Under the pieces are notes generated by a model. The model searched no databases and had not been told where the DNA came from. It worked only from the letters and a program-made list of their open reading frames with translations. Both the position numbers and the translations under genes were made by a program. This document shows, piece by piece, positions 42,385-51,076 of a stretch of 64,000 nt of DNA (the stretch's first letter is position 1; the number at the start of each line of letters is the position of its first letter). The stretch is from CAZEIW01 sp964512305 (GTDB lineage: Bacteria > Pseudomonadota > Gammaproteobacteria > Burkholderiales > Burkholderiaceae_F). The stretch covers positions 4,198 to 68,197 of the forward strand of contig CAZEIW010000167.1 in assembly GCA_964512305.1 (NCBI GenBank), in the 5' to 3' direction.

Positions 42385-43787
42385 GGCGTGCCCGTCGTCT
42401 CGTGCTCGATCGGCTCGGGCTCGCTTCCGGGATCGGGCACCAGCGGCGGCAACGCCGCAAACCCCGCGCGCGTCCCGGCCGCCCGGCGGCGCAACTCGGC
42501 AATCGCGACCGCCGTTCCCGCGAGCTGCGCCTGCGCCCGATGCGCGAAGCCGACATCGAGCCATACCGCCTGCGCGGCGTACGCCGACAGGCTTTCGCGC
42601 AGCGACGCGATCTCCGCCGCGTACACGTCGATCCGGGTCAGCAGCGCGTCGACCTGCCGCAGGCGCGCGCCGATGTGCGTGGCGCCGTAGCGCCGCCTTC
42701 GTGCCGTGCTCATCCGCAGCGCGCCGGCTCCGCCCTTGGCGTCCACGACCCCGCCCTCGATCGCGGCATGGATGCGCAGCCGCCCCTGCTCGTCGTAGTC
42801 GAGGTCCTCGCCCTGGCGTTCGATCTCGAGCTGCGCTTCGAAGGCATCGACGACCCGCGCCAGGCGCGGCGGCGACAGGGCCCTGCCGACGCCGAGCCGC
42901 GCCTCGATCCACTCGGCGATCTCGTGTTGGCGCGCAACGTCGGGCGCCGCGCACCAGGGCAACAGCCAGAGGTCCCATATCGCGACCGCCCGGCGTCCCT
43001 CGGTCGCCGCGGCAACCCGCAGCAGCCAGCCGATCTTGACCCAGCGGCGGTCCGAGACATAAGTTCCGGCGGTGGCGATCCGTGCGCGCAGCTCGGCGAG
43101 CAGGGCGGCCACCTCGGGCGGCAGATCCACGGCGCGCGCCGCGGCCGCGAGCGCCTGCAGCTCGCCCTGGTCGAAGGCCTCCGCGGGCATCGGGCCGGAG
43201 ACCTCGAAGGTCGATCCGTCCAGCGCGAGCAGCTCTCCGAAACGCGCGGCGTCGACGGGCCCGACGCCGATCCGCATCAGGAAGCGGTCGAAGAATGCAT
43301 CCGCGATCTCGTCGGCGGGTATCTCGTTGGTCGCCCCGACGACGCTGATCAGCGGGCAGCGCTCGCGCGACGGCCCGTTGTCGAACTCGCGCTCGTTGAG
43401 TAGGGTGAGGAGCGCGTTCAGGATGGCGCTGTTGGCCTTGAAGACCTCGTCGATGAAGGCGATCTGCGCCCGGGGCAGGAATCCCTCGGTCTGGCGCTCG
43501 TAGCGGTCGTCTTCGAGCGCGCTGATCGAAAGCGGACCGAACAGCTCTTCGGGCACGCTGAAGCGCGTCAGCAGCCGCTCGAAGTAGCGCGCGTCGCGGA
43601 ACGCGCGGTGCAGGCGCCGCGCGAGGCCGCTCTTGGCGGTTCCCGGCGGTCCGACCAGCAGCGTGTGCTCGCCGGCGAGCGCGGTCAGCAGCGCGAGCCG
43701 AAGCGCCAGGCCGCGTTCGATCAGCCCGTGCTCGAGCGCCGCGATCAGCGGGCGCAGGCGCGCTGCCAGGGAGTTGGGATCGGTCAC
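42381..43787 (-). CDS. ravA: RavA-like MoxR-family AAA+ ATPase
   Basis: A 468-residue MoxR-family ATPase. Walker A is GPPGTAKS (46-53); Walker B is in IAFIDEVFKAN; the sensor-1 region reads SVVGATNEIPADE, and FFDRFLMR carries the arginine finger. The C-terminal half matches the LARA-like/discoidin part of RavA in a divergent form. With ViaA it probably forms a chaperone-like complex acting on metal- or flavin-containing enzymes. It is the first gene of a four-gene operon extending to 39251, divergent from the NERD-helicase gene. Confidence 0.88.
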   Translation of the reverse strand: MTDPNSLAARLRPLIAALEHGLIERGLALRLALLTALAGEHTLLVGPPGTAKSGLARRLHRAFRDARYFERLLTRFSVPEELFGPLSISALEDDRYERQTEGFLPRAQIAFIDEVFKANSAILNALLTLLNEREFDNGPSRERCPLISVVGATNEIPADEIADAFFDRFLMRIGVGPVDAARFGELLALDGSTFEVSGPMPAEAFDQGELQALAAAARAVDLPPEVAALLAELRARIATAGTYVSDRRWVKIGWLLRVAAATEGRRAVAIWDLWLLPWCAAPDVARQHEIAEWIEARLGVGRALSPPRLARVVDAFEAQLEIERQGEDLDYDEQGRLRIHAAIEGGVVDAKGGAGALRMSTARRRRYGATHIGARLRQVDALLTRIDVYAAEIASLRESLSAYAAQAVWLDVGFAHRAQAQLAGTAVAIAELRRRAAGTRAGFAALPPLVPDPGSEPEPIEHETTGTP

Positions 43788-43942
43788 GCTCGGTCGAGCC
43801 TCGAAGTGCGCTGCGCGGAAGTGCCAGGCCGCCGCAGGCGCGCGGCCGGACCCGATGGGTTGGACTCTACCGCAGGCGGGGCTGCGCGTCCCGCCCTCCG
43901 CAAGCCGGTAGGCAACGCGCCACCGCGCGCTTATGCTGCCTC

Positions 43943-45583
43943 ATGCCGAAAATCGTTCCTTCCGATTGGGCGACGCTGAAGGTCACCGGCGCGGCCGAGC
44001 GGGAGATCGAGACGCTCGCGATGCTTGCGCACTGCCTGCCGCCCGGGTTGACGGTCTTCCACGGCGTGCACTGGACGCGGATCCGGCAAGGCTTTGCCGT
44101 CATCGGCGAGATCGATTTCGTCGTCCTCGGGCCTGCCGGCCGCCTGCTCCTGATCGAGCAGAAGAGCGGCTTCCTCGACGAGACGGGCGACGGCCTGGTC
44201 AAGCAATACGCGCCCGGAGCGCGCAAGCACGTCGGCCAGCAGCTCGCGCGCACCCTCGATGCCGTGTCGCGGCGCGTGCGGGAGGTTCTGCCGAACCAGG
44301 CGGTGGCGATCGACTTCCTGCTGTACTGCCCCGACTACACGGTGAAGGACAGAGGGGCGGCCGGCATTCCGGACGAACGGATCGTCGACGCGCCAAGGCG
44401 CGGCGAGCTGTGCCGCCGCATCGTGGAGGCATTCCCCGCCGAGGCCCCGAGGGCGGACGTCGAGCGGCGCCTGAGCGAGTTCTTTTCGAACGAGCTGCGG
44501 CTGGTTCCGGATACGAACGCGCTGGTCGGACGCGCGGAGCAGATCGTCACGCGGCTGTCGGGTGGCCTGGCGACCTGGGCGCGCCGGCTCGAGTTCGAAC
44601 CCTTCCGCCTGCGCGTCGCGGGGACGGCAGGGTCGGGCAAGACACAGCTGGCGGCCGCACTGCTCGCCGACGCGGCCAATGCCGGGCGGCGCGCGCGTTA
44701 TGTCTGCTTCAATCGCCCCTTGGCCGATCACGTGTCGAGGATCGCACCGGCCGGCGCGGAGGTATCGACCTTCCACCAGCTCTGCGACCGGCACCTGCGC
44801 GCGTCCGGCGTAACGCCGGATTTCACGCGCCCCGACGCTTTCGACGATCTGGCCCGCCGCTTCGCTGGGCTCGACTCGGGGGAGGACGCGGTCGACGAGC
44901 TGATCGTCGACGAGGGACAGGACTTCGATCAATCGTGGGTCGAGCCGCTGTTCAGGCGCCTGGCGGCCGGCGGCCGGGCCTGGTGGCTCGAGGACCCTGC
45001 GCAACAGCTCTACGAGCGCCCGGCGCCGCAGCTGCCTGGCTGGGTCCTGATGCGCGACGATACGAACTATCGAACGCCGAGGGACATCGTCGACGACATC
45101 AACCGGTTGAAGCTCGTCGATCGGCCGATCGAGGCTGCCGGCCCGATCGAGACCTCCGATCTCGAGTTCCTGGACTACCGGGACACGGCCGGGCTGATCG
45201 ACGGCACCAAGCGGGCGGTGACCCTGGCGTTGATGGCCCGTTTCCGCAAGGAGGACATCGCGATCGTCACGTTCGCCGGCCGCGAGAGATCGAAGCTTCT
45301 GCCCTTCGACGCGCTCGGGCCGCACCGGCTGAAATCGTTCGGCGGCTCCTACGACCTGTTCGGTGCCCCGCGATACTCGGAAGGCGACGTGCTGATCGAG
45401 ACGGTGTACCGGTTCAAGGGCCAGGCTGCGCCCTGCATCATCCTGACCGAGGTCGACTTCGAGTCTCTCGACGACCGGGTTCGGCGCAGGCTCTTCGTCG
45501 GGATGACGAGGGCTTCGATGAAGCTGTTCGTGGTGCTGTCGACCCGCGCGGCGCAGATGCTGATGGCTCGGTTGTCGGGGTGA
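43943..45583 (+). CDS. NERD-domain SF1 DNA helicase
   Basis: A 546-residue protein. An N-terminal NERD nuclease-related domain has catalytic-like residues Glu20, Asp58 (GEIDFVVL) and Glu72-x-Lys74 (IEQKSG). A UvrD/Rep-like helicase core follows: Walker A GTAGSGKT (227-234), motif Ia CFNRPLADHV, Walker B LIVDEGQDF (about 325), motif III WWLEDPAQQLYERP, motif VI RRLFVGMTRAS. It probably works on DNA breaks or foreign DNA. Its 3' end overlaps the convergent Ada-AlkA gene by 146 bp. No ribosome-binding site is evident before the ATG. Confidence 0.85.
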   Translation: MPKIVPSDWATLKVTGAAEREIETLAMLAHCLPPGLTVFHGVHWTRIRQGFAVIGEIDFVVLGPAGRLLLIEQKSGFLDETGDGLVKQYAPGARKHVGQQLARTLDAVSRRVREVLPNQAVAIDFLLYCPDYTVKDRGAAGIPDERIVDAPRRGELCRRIVEAFPAEAPRADVERRLSEFFSNELRLVPDTNALVGRAEQIVTRLSGGLATWARRLEFEPFRLRVAGTAGSGKTQLAAALLADAANAGRRARYVCFNRPLADHVSRIAPAGAEVSTFHQLCDRHLRASGVTPDFTRPDAFDDLARRFAGLDSGEDAVDELIVDEGQDFDQSWVEPLFRRLAAGGRAWWLEDPAQQLYERPAPQLPGWVLMRDDTNYRTPRDIVDDINRLKLVDRPIEAAGPIETSDLEFLDYRDTAGLIDGTKRAVTLALMARFRKEDIAIVTFAGRERSKLLPFDALGPHRLKSFGGSYDLFGAPRYSEGDVLIETVYRFKGQAAPCIILTEVDFESLDDRVRRRLFVGMTRASMKLFVVLSTRAAQMLMARLSG

Positions 45584-47084
45584 CCGCCGCTCGGAACGAC
45601 GGTCTCGCGTCGGCATCGGAGGTCCATAGATGCTGCGCCGCATACGCCCTCCAGGGCCGCCAGCGCTCGCCCCGGGCCATCAGTTCGGCGGCGCTCGGGC
45701 GGCTTCCGTCCGGTCCGGCCAGCGCCCGCATCAGCCCGATGTCGGCGGCCGGAAACGCGTCCGGCTCCCGCAGCGCGCGCATCGCGATGTAATGCGCCGT
45801 CCATTCGCCGATCCCCCGCAGTGCGCGCAACTTCGCGATCGCCGCGTCCAGGGTCTCCATCGGGCTCAGCAGGCCGTGATCCGCAACCACCGCGGCCGCA
45901 AGCGACGACAGCGCCGCAGCGCGGGCCGATGGCATTCCGAGCGAGCGCAAATCGGCGCTGGCAATGCGGGCCGGCATCGGGAACGTGTGCGTAAGCCCGC
46001 TGGGCGCGGCTTCATCCAGGGGGTCGCCGTACGCCGCGACGAGCCTGGCGGCCAGTTTCACGGCGGCACGAACCGGGATCTGCTGGCCGAGCACCGCGCG
46101 AACGGCAAGCTCGAAGGCATCCCAGGCCCCCGGCACGCGCAGACCGGGGCGGCGCGCGACCAGCGGCGCGAGCATCGGGTCCCGGGACAGATGCCGACCG
46201 ATCGCGAGCGGATCGGCGCCCAGGTCGAACACGCGGCGCAGTCGCCGGACGATCCCGGCCAGTGCTTCCACACGGGGAAAACGGATCCGCGCGCGCAGCC
46301 CGCGCTCATCGGGCTCGACTGCGACGATGCCCTGCGCGCCATCGAGCCGGATCGTGCGCCGGTAGCACACGCCCTCGACGACCTCGACGCCCGCGATCGC
46401 TCTCGCCGCAAGGAATCCAAGGGTGGCGTCCCAGTCGTAGGGCGGCGCATAAGGCAGCATCAGCGTGATCCCGGCCGCCGCGGGTTGCTCCTGGTCGGCG
46501 GTGCGGGAGCGCCGCAGCTCGCGCGGCGGACGGCCGTACAGCGTGCGCAATGTCGCATTGAAGCGGCGGATGCTGGCGAATCCGGACGCGAGCGCGATCT
46601 CCGCCATCGGCATGTTCGTCTCGACGATCAGTTGCCGGGCGAACAGCACGCGGCGCGTCTGCGCAACCGCGATCGGCGAAGCTCCGACGTGCTGCCTGAA
46701 CAGGCGGCGCAGCTGCCGTTCGCCGACCCCGAGCCGCTGCGCGAGCGCGTCGACGGCTTCGGCGTCCAGCTCGCCTTCCCCGATCAGCCTCAGGGCGCGC
46801 GACACCGTATCCGATGTCCCCCACCAGGCGCCGAGGTCGGGCGAGCTTTCCGGGCGGCAGCGCAGGCAAGGACGGAAACCGGCCTGTTGGGCGGCGCTGG
46901 CCGTGGCGAAGAAGCGCGCGTTCTCGCGCTTGGGTGTCCGGGCCGGGCATATCGGCCGGCAATAGACGCCGGTCGTGCGCACGCCCACGAAGATGCGCCC
47001 GTCGAAGCGCGCGTCGCGCGCGGCGAACGCCCGATAGCAGGCGTCCGGGTCGAGATCGAGGGGCGGACCGGCCTCGCGCTCCAT
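45438..47084 (-). CDS. alkA: Bifunctional Ada-type regulator/3-methyladenine DNA glycosylase II
   Basis: A 548-residue fusion. An Ada-like zinc domain has C42, C46, C73 and C76 (Cys42 expected to accept a methyl group from phosphotriesters). An AraC-type helix-turn-helix (about 95-200) follows, then an AlkA glycosylase domain (about 215-490) with the helix-hairpin-helix RGIGEWTAHYIAMRAL and the catalytic Asp in FPAADIGLMRA. It would both sense alkylation and remove alkylated bases. The normal family ends near WRPWRAYAAQHLW; the last 60 or so residues here are Ser/Arg-rich and encoded antisense to the NERD-helicase gene, so they may be a non-functional tail. The start 47084 (MEREAGPPLD) is the first in a good position. 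Confidence 0.88.
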   Translation of the reverse strand: MEREAGPPLDLDPDACYRAFAARDARFDGRIFVGVRTTGVYCRPICPARTPKRENARFFATASAAQQAGFRPCLRCRPESSPDLGAWWGTSDTVSRALRLIGEGELDAEAVDALAQRLGVGERQLRRLFRQHVGASPIAVAQTRRVLFARQLIVETNMPMAEIALASGFASIRRFNATLRTLYGRPPRELRRSRTADQEQPAAAGITLMLPYAPPYDWDATLGFLAARAIAGVEVVEGVCYRRTIRLDGAQGIVAVEPDERGLRARIRFPRVEALAGIVRRLRRVFDLGADPLAIGRHLSRDPMLAPLVARRPGLRVPGAWDAFELAVRAVLGQQIPVRAAVKLAARLVAAYGDPLDEAAPSGLTHTFPMPARIASADLRSLGMPSARAAALSSLAAAVVADHGLLSPMETLDAAIAKLRALRGIGEWTAHYIAMRALREPDAFPAADIGLMRALAGPDGSRPSAAELMARGERWRPWRAYAAQHLWTSDADARPSFRAAVTPTTEPSASAPRGSTAPRTASSKPSSSRRRACAEPGRRETRSRPRSG

Positions 47085-47166
47085 GCCGGCCAATATGCCA
47101 GAACGCCGCGCGCGGTTCTGGCCGTTTTCGGACGCGGTCTCCCTGTCGATCGGGCGGCGCGCGCGC

Positions 47167-47793
47167 TCAGGCCCAGGCGCGCACGAATTCGCGCGCGACC
47201 CGCGCCAGCTCCACGATCGTCCGCCCCGGCTGGTAGAGGCGGCTGCCGATGCCGAAGCCGTCGGCCCCGGCCGCGCGCCATGCCGCGATGTTCTCCGGGG
47301 CGATGCCGCCCACCGGCCACACGGGCGTGTTGTCGGGCAGCACCGAGCGCAGGGCCCGCAGGCCGTCCGTGCCGGCGACGTCGCACGGGAAGAGCTTGAG
47401 CACCTGCGCCCCCGCGCGCAGTGCGGCGAAGGCCTCGGTGGGCGTGAGCACGCCTGGGGCGCACAGCATGCCCCGTTGCACCGCGCGCGCCACCACCGCG
47501 GCGTCGAAGTTCGGCGCCACCACGAGGCGCCCGCCCGCGGCATGTACGGCATCGACCTCGGCCGCGGCAAGCACGGTGCCACCGCCCACCAGCACCCCCG
47601 CGGGCACGCGCGCGGCGATGCGACCGATCGCCTCGAGCGCGCCGGGGCGGTTGAGCGGCACCTCGATCGCGCGCAAGCCGGTCTCCACAAGCGCGCCGGC
47701 CACCTCCTCGGCATCGCCGGGGGGCAGCCCGCGCAGGATCGCCACCAAGGGCAAGGGGCGCAGGGCTTCGAGCATCGCTTGCGGATTCGTCAT
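47167..47793 (-). CDS. dgoA: 2-dehydro-3-deoxy-6-phosphogalactonate aldolase
   Basis: A 208-residue class I aldolase of the KDPG/KDPGal family. Schiff-base Lys133 is in QVLKLFPCDVAG, Glu44 in IEVPLNRP, and the phosphate loop is near GGIAPENI. It cleaves the 6-phosphate to pyruvate and glyceraldehyde-3-phosphate, the last step of the D-galactonate route. The start ATG overlaps the dgoK stop (ATGA). It is the final gene of the sugar operon. Confidence 0.9.
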   Translation of the reverse strand: MTNPQAMLEALRPLPLVAILRGLPPGDAEEVAGALVETGLRAIEVPLNRPGALEAIGRIAARVPAGVLVGGGTVLAAAEVDAVHAAGGRLVVAPNFDAAVVARAVQRGMLCAPGVLTPTEAFAALRAGAQVLKLFPCDVAGTDGLRALRSVLPDNTPVWPVGGIAPENIAAWRAAGADGFGIGSRLYQPGRTIVELARVAREFVRAWA

Positions 47794-48701
47794 GGTCCGG
47801 TCCACGCGTTCTGGATGGCGCGCAAGGCGGCGAGATAAGCCTGGTCCGCGTCCACCGTCTCGGTGGCCAGGCCCAGCGCCGCGGCCGCCCGCGCGTAGTG
47901 GCCCGCGAGCGACGGCGAACCCAGCAGTCGCAGCGGCGCCGCGTCCAGCTCCAGGCGCGCGCGCATGCCGGCGAATTCGGTGCCGATCAGCAGCCCGCTC
48001 AGGTAGGCCTGCACGGCCGCGGCCGGCAGGTCCCCCGCGAGCACGCGCGCGCGCGCGCCGAACAGCAGCATCGACAGCGGCCCACCCGCGGCACGCACGC
48101 CCCGCAGGAAGGATTCCTCGTTCCACGCCTGGGCCGGCGCGCCGGCGGCCGCCGCGGCGAGGGTACCCTCGCGGCCGAGCAGCTCGAAGAGCTCGCCGGT
48201 CATGAAGGTGTGAAGGGCGAGCACGCGCCCGTCTTTCACGCGCACCCACTTGGCGTGGGTTCCCGGCAGCACGATCCAGCCCTCGCCCCGGCCGATCGCC
48301 CACGCGCCCAGCAGCTGCGTCTCCTCGCCGCGCATGACGTCCGGCGCGCCGTCGGCGCCGCGCACCAGGTAGCCCGGCACGATGCAGGTTGGCCGCGCCT
48401 CGCCCCGCACCCGGTGAAGCTGCCGCGACAGCCCGGGAAGCGGCAGCGTGCCGTCGGCATAGGGCGCGAGCTCCCAGCCGAAGGCGCTGCCGACCATGCC
48501 CGACATCACCACGACGTCCGGCTCGAAGGCGAGCGCCTCGATCAGCGATCGCAACGCCGCCGGAAAGCGCCCGCGGCAGGCGAGCGCGCCCTCGTCGTCG
48601 GTCGCGCTTCGCAGCAGCCGTCCCGAAGCATGCAGCGCGTAGGCCCGCCGGCGCGAGGTCCCCCAGTCGATGCCCAGCAGCGCGGGCGCGGTCGAGCTCA
48701 A
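47790..48701 (-). CDS. dgoK: 2-dehydro-3-deoxygalactonokinase
   Basis: A 303-residue sugar-acid kinase. The N-terminal LLGIDWGTSRRRAYAL matches the ASKHA-like phosphate-binding loop, with VVMSGMVGSAFGW and VLPGTHAKWVRV as further family signatures. It phosphorylates keto-deoxy-galactonate, feeding DgoA. Length and motifs are as usual for DgoK. It lies 7 bp after the aldehyde dehydrogenase gene. Confidence 0.92.
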   Translation of the reverse strand: MSSTAPALLGIDWGTSRRRAYALHASGRLLRSATDDEGALACRGRFPAALRSLIEALAFEPDVVVMSGMVGSAFGWELAPYADGTLPLPGLSRQLHRVRGEARPTCIVPGYLVRGADGAPDVMRGEETQLLGAWAIGRGEGWIVLPGTHAKWVRVKDGRVLALHTFMTGELFELLGREGTLAAAAAGAPAQAWNEESFLRGVRAAGGPLSMLLFGARARVLAGDLPAAAVQAYLSGLLIGTEFAGMRARLELDAAPLRLLGSPSLAGHYARAAAALGLATETVDADQAYLAALRAIQNAWTGP

Positions 48702-48708
48702 CCCGACC

Positions 48709-50142
48709 TCAGGCCAGGGTGTAGGCGGTCTTCACGACGGTGAAGAACTCCTGCGCGTAGCGTCCCTGCTCGCGCGGACCGTAGCTCGAGCCCTTGCGGC
48801 CGCCGAACGGCACGTGGTAGTCGACCCCCGCGGTGGGCAGGTTCACCATCACCATGCCGGCCTGCGCGTGGCGCTTGAAGTGCGTGGCGTGCTTGAGCGA
48901 GGTGGTGGCGATGCCCGCCGACAGCCCGAAGGGCGTGTCGTTGGCGAGCGCGAGCGCCTCCTCGTAGCCGCGCGCGCGGATCACGCTCGCCACCGGCCCG
49001 AAGATCTCTTCGCGGTTGATGCGCATCGCCGGGTCGGTGTCGGCAAAAAGCGCCGGCGCAAGGTAGTAGCCCTCGGTGCCGCGCGTCAGGCGCTCGCCGC
49101 CGGCAACCAGGCGCGCCCCCTCGGCGCGCCCGAGCTCGAGGTAGGCGAGGTCCTGCTCCAGCTGCGGCTGCGAGGCGACCGGCCCGATCTCGATGCCCGC
49201 GCCGCGCGCGTCGCCCACGCGCAGCGCCCGCATGCGGTCGGAGAGCGCGGCGACGAAACGGTCGTGGATGCCCTCGGTGACGATCAGGCGGCTCGCGGCC
49301 GTGCAGCGCTGGCCGGTGGAGAAAAAGGCGCTCTGCGCGCACAGCTCCACCGCGGTCTTGAGGTCGGCGTCGTCGAGCACCACCTGCGGGTTCTTGCCGC
49401 CCATTTCCAGCTGCACCTTCTTCAGGCCGGCCGCGCAGCGTTCGGCGATGCGCTGCCCGACCGCCTGCGAGCCGGTGAAGCTCACCGCCGACACGCCCGG
49501 GTGCCCGACCAGGGCGTCGCCCACCTCGGAGCCGCGTCCCATGGTCAGCTGGAACACGCCGGCCGGGATGCCGCTGCGGTGGATGATCTCGGCGAGCGCC
49601 CAGGCGCTGCCCGGCACAAGGTCGGCGGGCTTGAGCAGCACGCAGTTGCCGAACGCCAGGGCCGGGGCAACCTTCCAGGCCGGGATGGCGATCGGGAAGT
49701 TCCACGGCGTGATCAGAGCCACCACGCCGAGCGGCTCGCGCGTGATCTCGACGCCGACGCCGGGACGCACCGACGGCAGGCTCTCGCCCGCGAGGCGCAG
49801 GCATTCGCCGGCGAAGAATTTGAAGATGCTGCCGGCTCGCACCACCTCGCCGGTTGCCTCCAGCAGGGTCTTGCCCTCCTCGCGCGCGAGCAGGTTGCCG
49901 AGTTCGTCCTTGCGCGCCAGGATCTCGACGCCGATGCGCTCCAGGGCGTCCGCGCGAGCCTGCACGCCGCCGGTCGACCAGGCCGGGAAGGCGCGCTGTG
50001 CGGCGGCGACCGCCGCATCGATCTGCCCGCGGTCGGCGAGCGCGAACTCGCCGATCGAGTCGGCGAGGTCCGAGGGATTGAGGTTGGGCGCGTAGCGGCC
50101 GCTGCCGGTCCAGGCGCCGTCGATCAGGTTTTCGTGTCGCAT
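48709..50142 (-). CDS. Aldehyde dehydrogenase, probably 2,5-dioxopentanoate (ketoglutarate semialdehyde) dehydrogenase
   Basis: A 477-residue NAD(P)-dependent aldehyde dehydrogenase. The catalytic cysteine is in FFSTGQRCTAASRLIV, the general base Glu in LEMGGKNPQVV, and the cofactor site includes VALITPWNFPIAIPAWKVAP. Next to a keto-deoxy-arabinonate dehydratase-like gene, the likely reaction is oxidation of 2-ketoglutarate semialdehyde to 2-ketoglutarate. Neighbour spacing is 2-7 bp on both sides. Exact substrate remains inferred. Confidence 0.88.
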   Translation of the reverse strand: MRHENLIDGAWTGSGRYAPNLNPSDLADSIGEFALADRGQIDAAVAAAQRAFPAWSTGGVQARADALERIGVEILARKDELGNLLAREEGKTLLEATGEVVRAGSIFKFFAGECLRLAGESLPSVRPGVGVEITREPLGVVALITPWNFPIAIPAWKVAPALAFGNCVLLKPADLVPGSAWALAEIIHRSGIPAGVFQLTMGRGSEVGDALVGHPGVSAVSFTGSQAVGQRIAERCAAGLKKVQLEMGGKNPQVVLDDADLKTAVELCAQSAFFSTGQRCTAASRLIVTEGIHDRFVAALSDRMRALRVGDARGAGIEIGPVASQPQLEQDLAYLELGRAEGARLVAGGERLTRGTEGYYLAPALFADTDPAMRINREEIFGPVASVIRARGYEEALALANDTPFGLSAGIATTSLKHATHFKRHAQAGMVMVNLPTAGVDYHVPFGGRKGSSYGPREQGRYAQEFFTVVKTAYTLA

Positions 50143-50144
50143 CT

Positions 50145-51074
50145 TCAGCGCCCCCAGCGCAGCACCAGCGGGTCGAGGCGGCGCGCGGTCTCGATCAACC
50201 CGGCGCGCGTGTCCGGGTGCAGCGGCGCAAGCGGATGCCGTGGCGCTTCGCAGGCGATCACGCCGCCCTCCTTCATCAGCGCCTTGGCGGCGAGCAGCCA
50301 GCCCTGGCGGTTCTCGTAGTTGATGAGCGGCAGCCAGTCGCGGTAGTGCGCGACGGCCTCCTCGCGGCGGCCGGCCGCATGGGCGTCGACGATGCGCCGG
50401 ATGCCGTCAGGATAGGCGCCCCCGGTCATCGCGCCGGTGGCGCCGGCGTCGAGGTCGGCGAGCAGGGTGATCCCTTCCTCGCCGTCCCAGGGCCCCTCGA
50501 CCGCGTCGCCTCCAAGGCGGATGAGCTCGCGCAACTTGGCGGCCGCGCCGGCGGTCTCGATCTTGAAGTAGCGCACCTGCACGCACTCGCGCGCCAGTGC
50601 CGCGAGGAAGGGCGCGGAAAGCGTCGTGCCGCTCACCGGCGCGTCCTGGATCATGATCGGGACGTCGAGCGCGCCCGACAGGCGCGCGAAGTAGTCGCGC
50701 ACCTGCGCTTCGGGAAGGCGGATCGTCGCGCCGTGATACGGCGCCATCACCATCACCATCGCGGCGCCCATTTTCTGCGCCCGGAGGCTGCGCGCGATCG
50801 TCACGCCGGTGCTGAAATGGGTGGTGGTGACGATCACCGGCACCCGGCCGGCGACGTGCTCGAGCGCGGCGCGCGTGAGCAGCTCGCGCTCGTCGTCGGA
50901 GAGCACGAACTGCTCGGAGAAGTTGGCGAGGATGCACAGCCCCTGCGAGCCGGCGTCGATCATGAAGTCGAGGCAGCGGCGCTGGCTGGCGAGGTCGAGC
51001 TCCCCCGTCTCGGTGAAGGTGGTCGGCACGACCGGGAACACACCCCGGTAGCGCGGCGCCGCGGATCGGCCCAT
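50145..51074 (-). CDS. 2-keto-3-deoxy-L-arabinonate dehydratase-like protein
   Basis: A 309-residue class I aldolase-fold (DHDPS family) protein. The Schiff-base lysine is in RYFKIETAGAAA; VPIMIQDAPVSG and the N-terminal GVFPVVPTTFTETGELD are typical of the sugar-acid dehydratase group. In the L-arabinose route it converts keto-deoxy-arabinonate to ketoglutarate semialdehyde. A KDG aldolase function cannot be excluded. The ATG at 51074 lies 2 bp from the upstream permease stop. No sugar-acid dehydratase (IlvD-like) that would make its substrate is present in the window. Confidence 0.82.
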   Translation of the reverse strand: MGRSAAPRYRGVFPVVPTTFTETGELDLASQRRCLDFMIDAGSQGLCILANFSEQFVLSDDERELLTRAALEHVAGRVPVIVTTTHFSTGVTIARSLRAQKMGAAMVMVMAPYHGATIRLPEAQVRDYFARLSGALDVPIMIQDAPVSGTTLSAPFLAALARECVQVRYFKIETAGAAAKLRELIRLGGDAVEGPWDGEEGITLLADLDAGATGAMTGGAYPDGIRRIVDAHAAGRREEAVAHYRDWLPLINYENRQGWLLAAKALMKEGGVIACEAPRHPLAPLHPDTRAGLIETARRLDPLVLRWGR

Positions 51075-51076
51075 GC

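Noticed and set aside
40840..42978. A 712-codon form of the ViaA frame
   Set aside because: The extra 198 codons are antisense-like shadow over ravA; the overlapping ATG at 42384 gives the family length and usual coupling.
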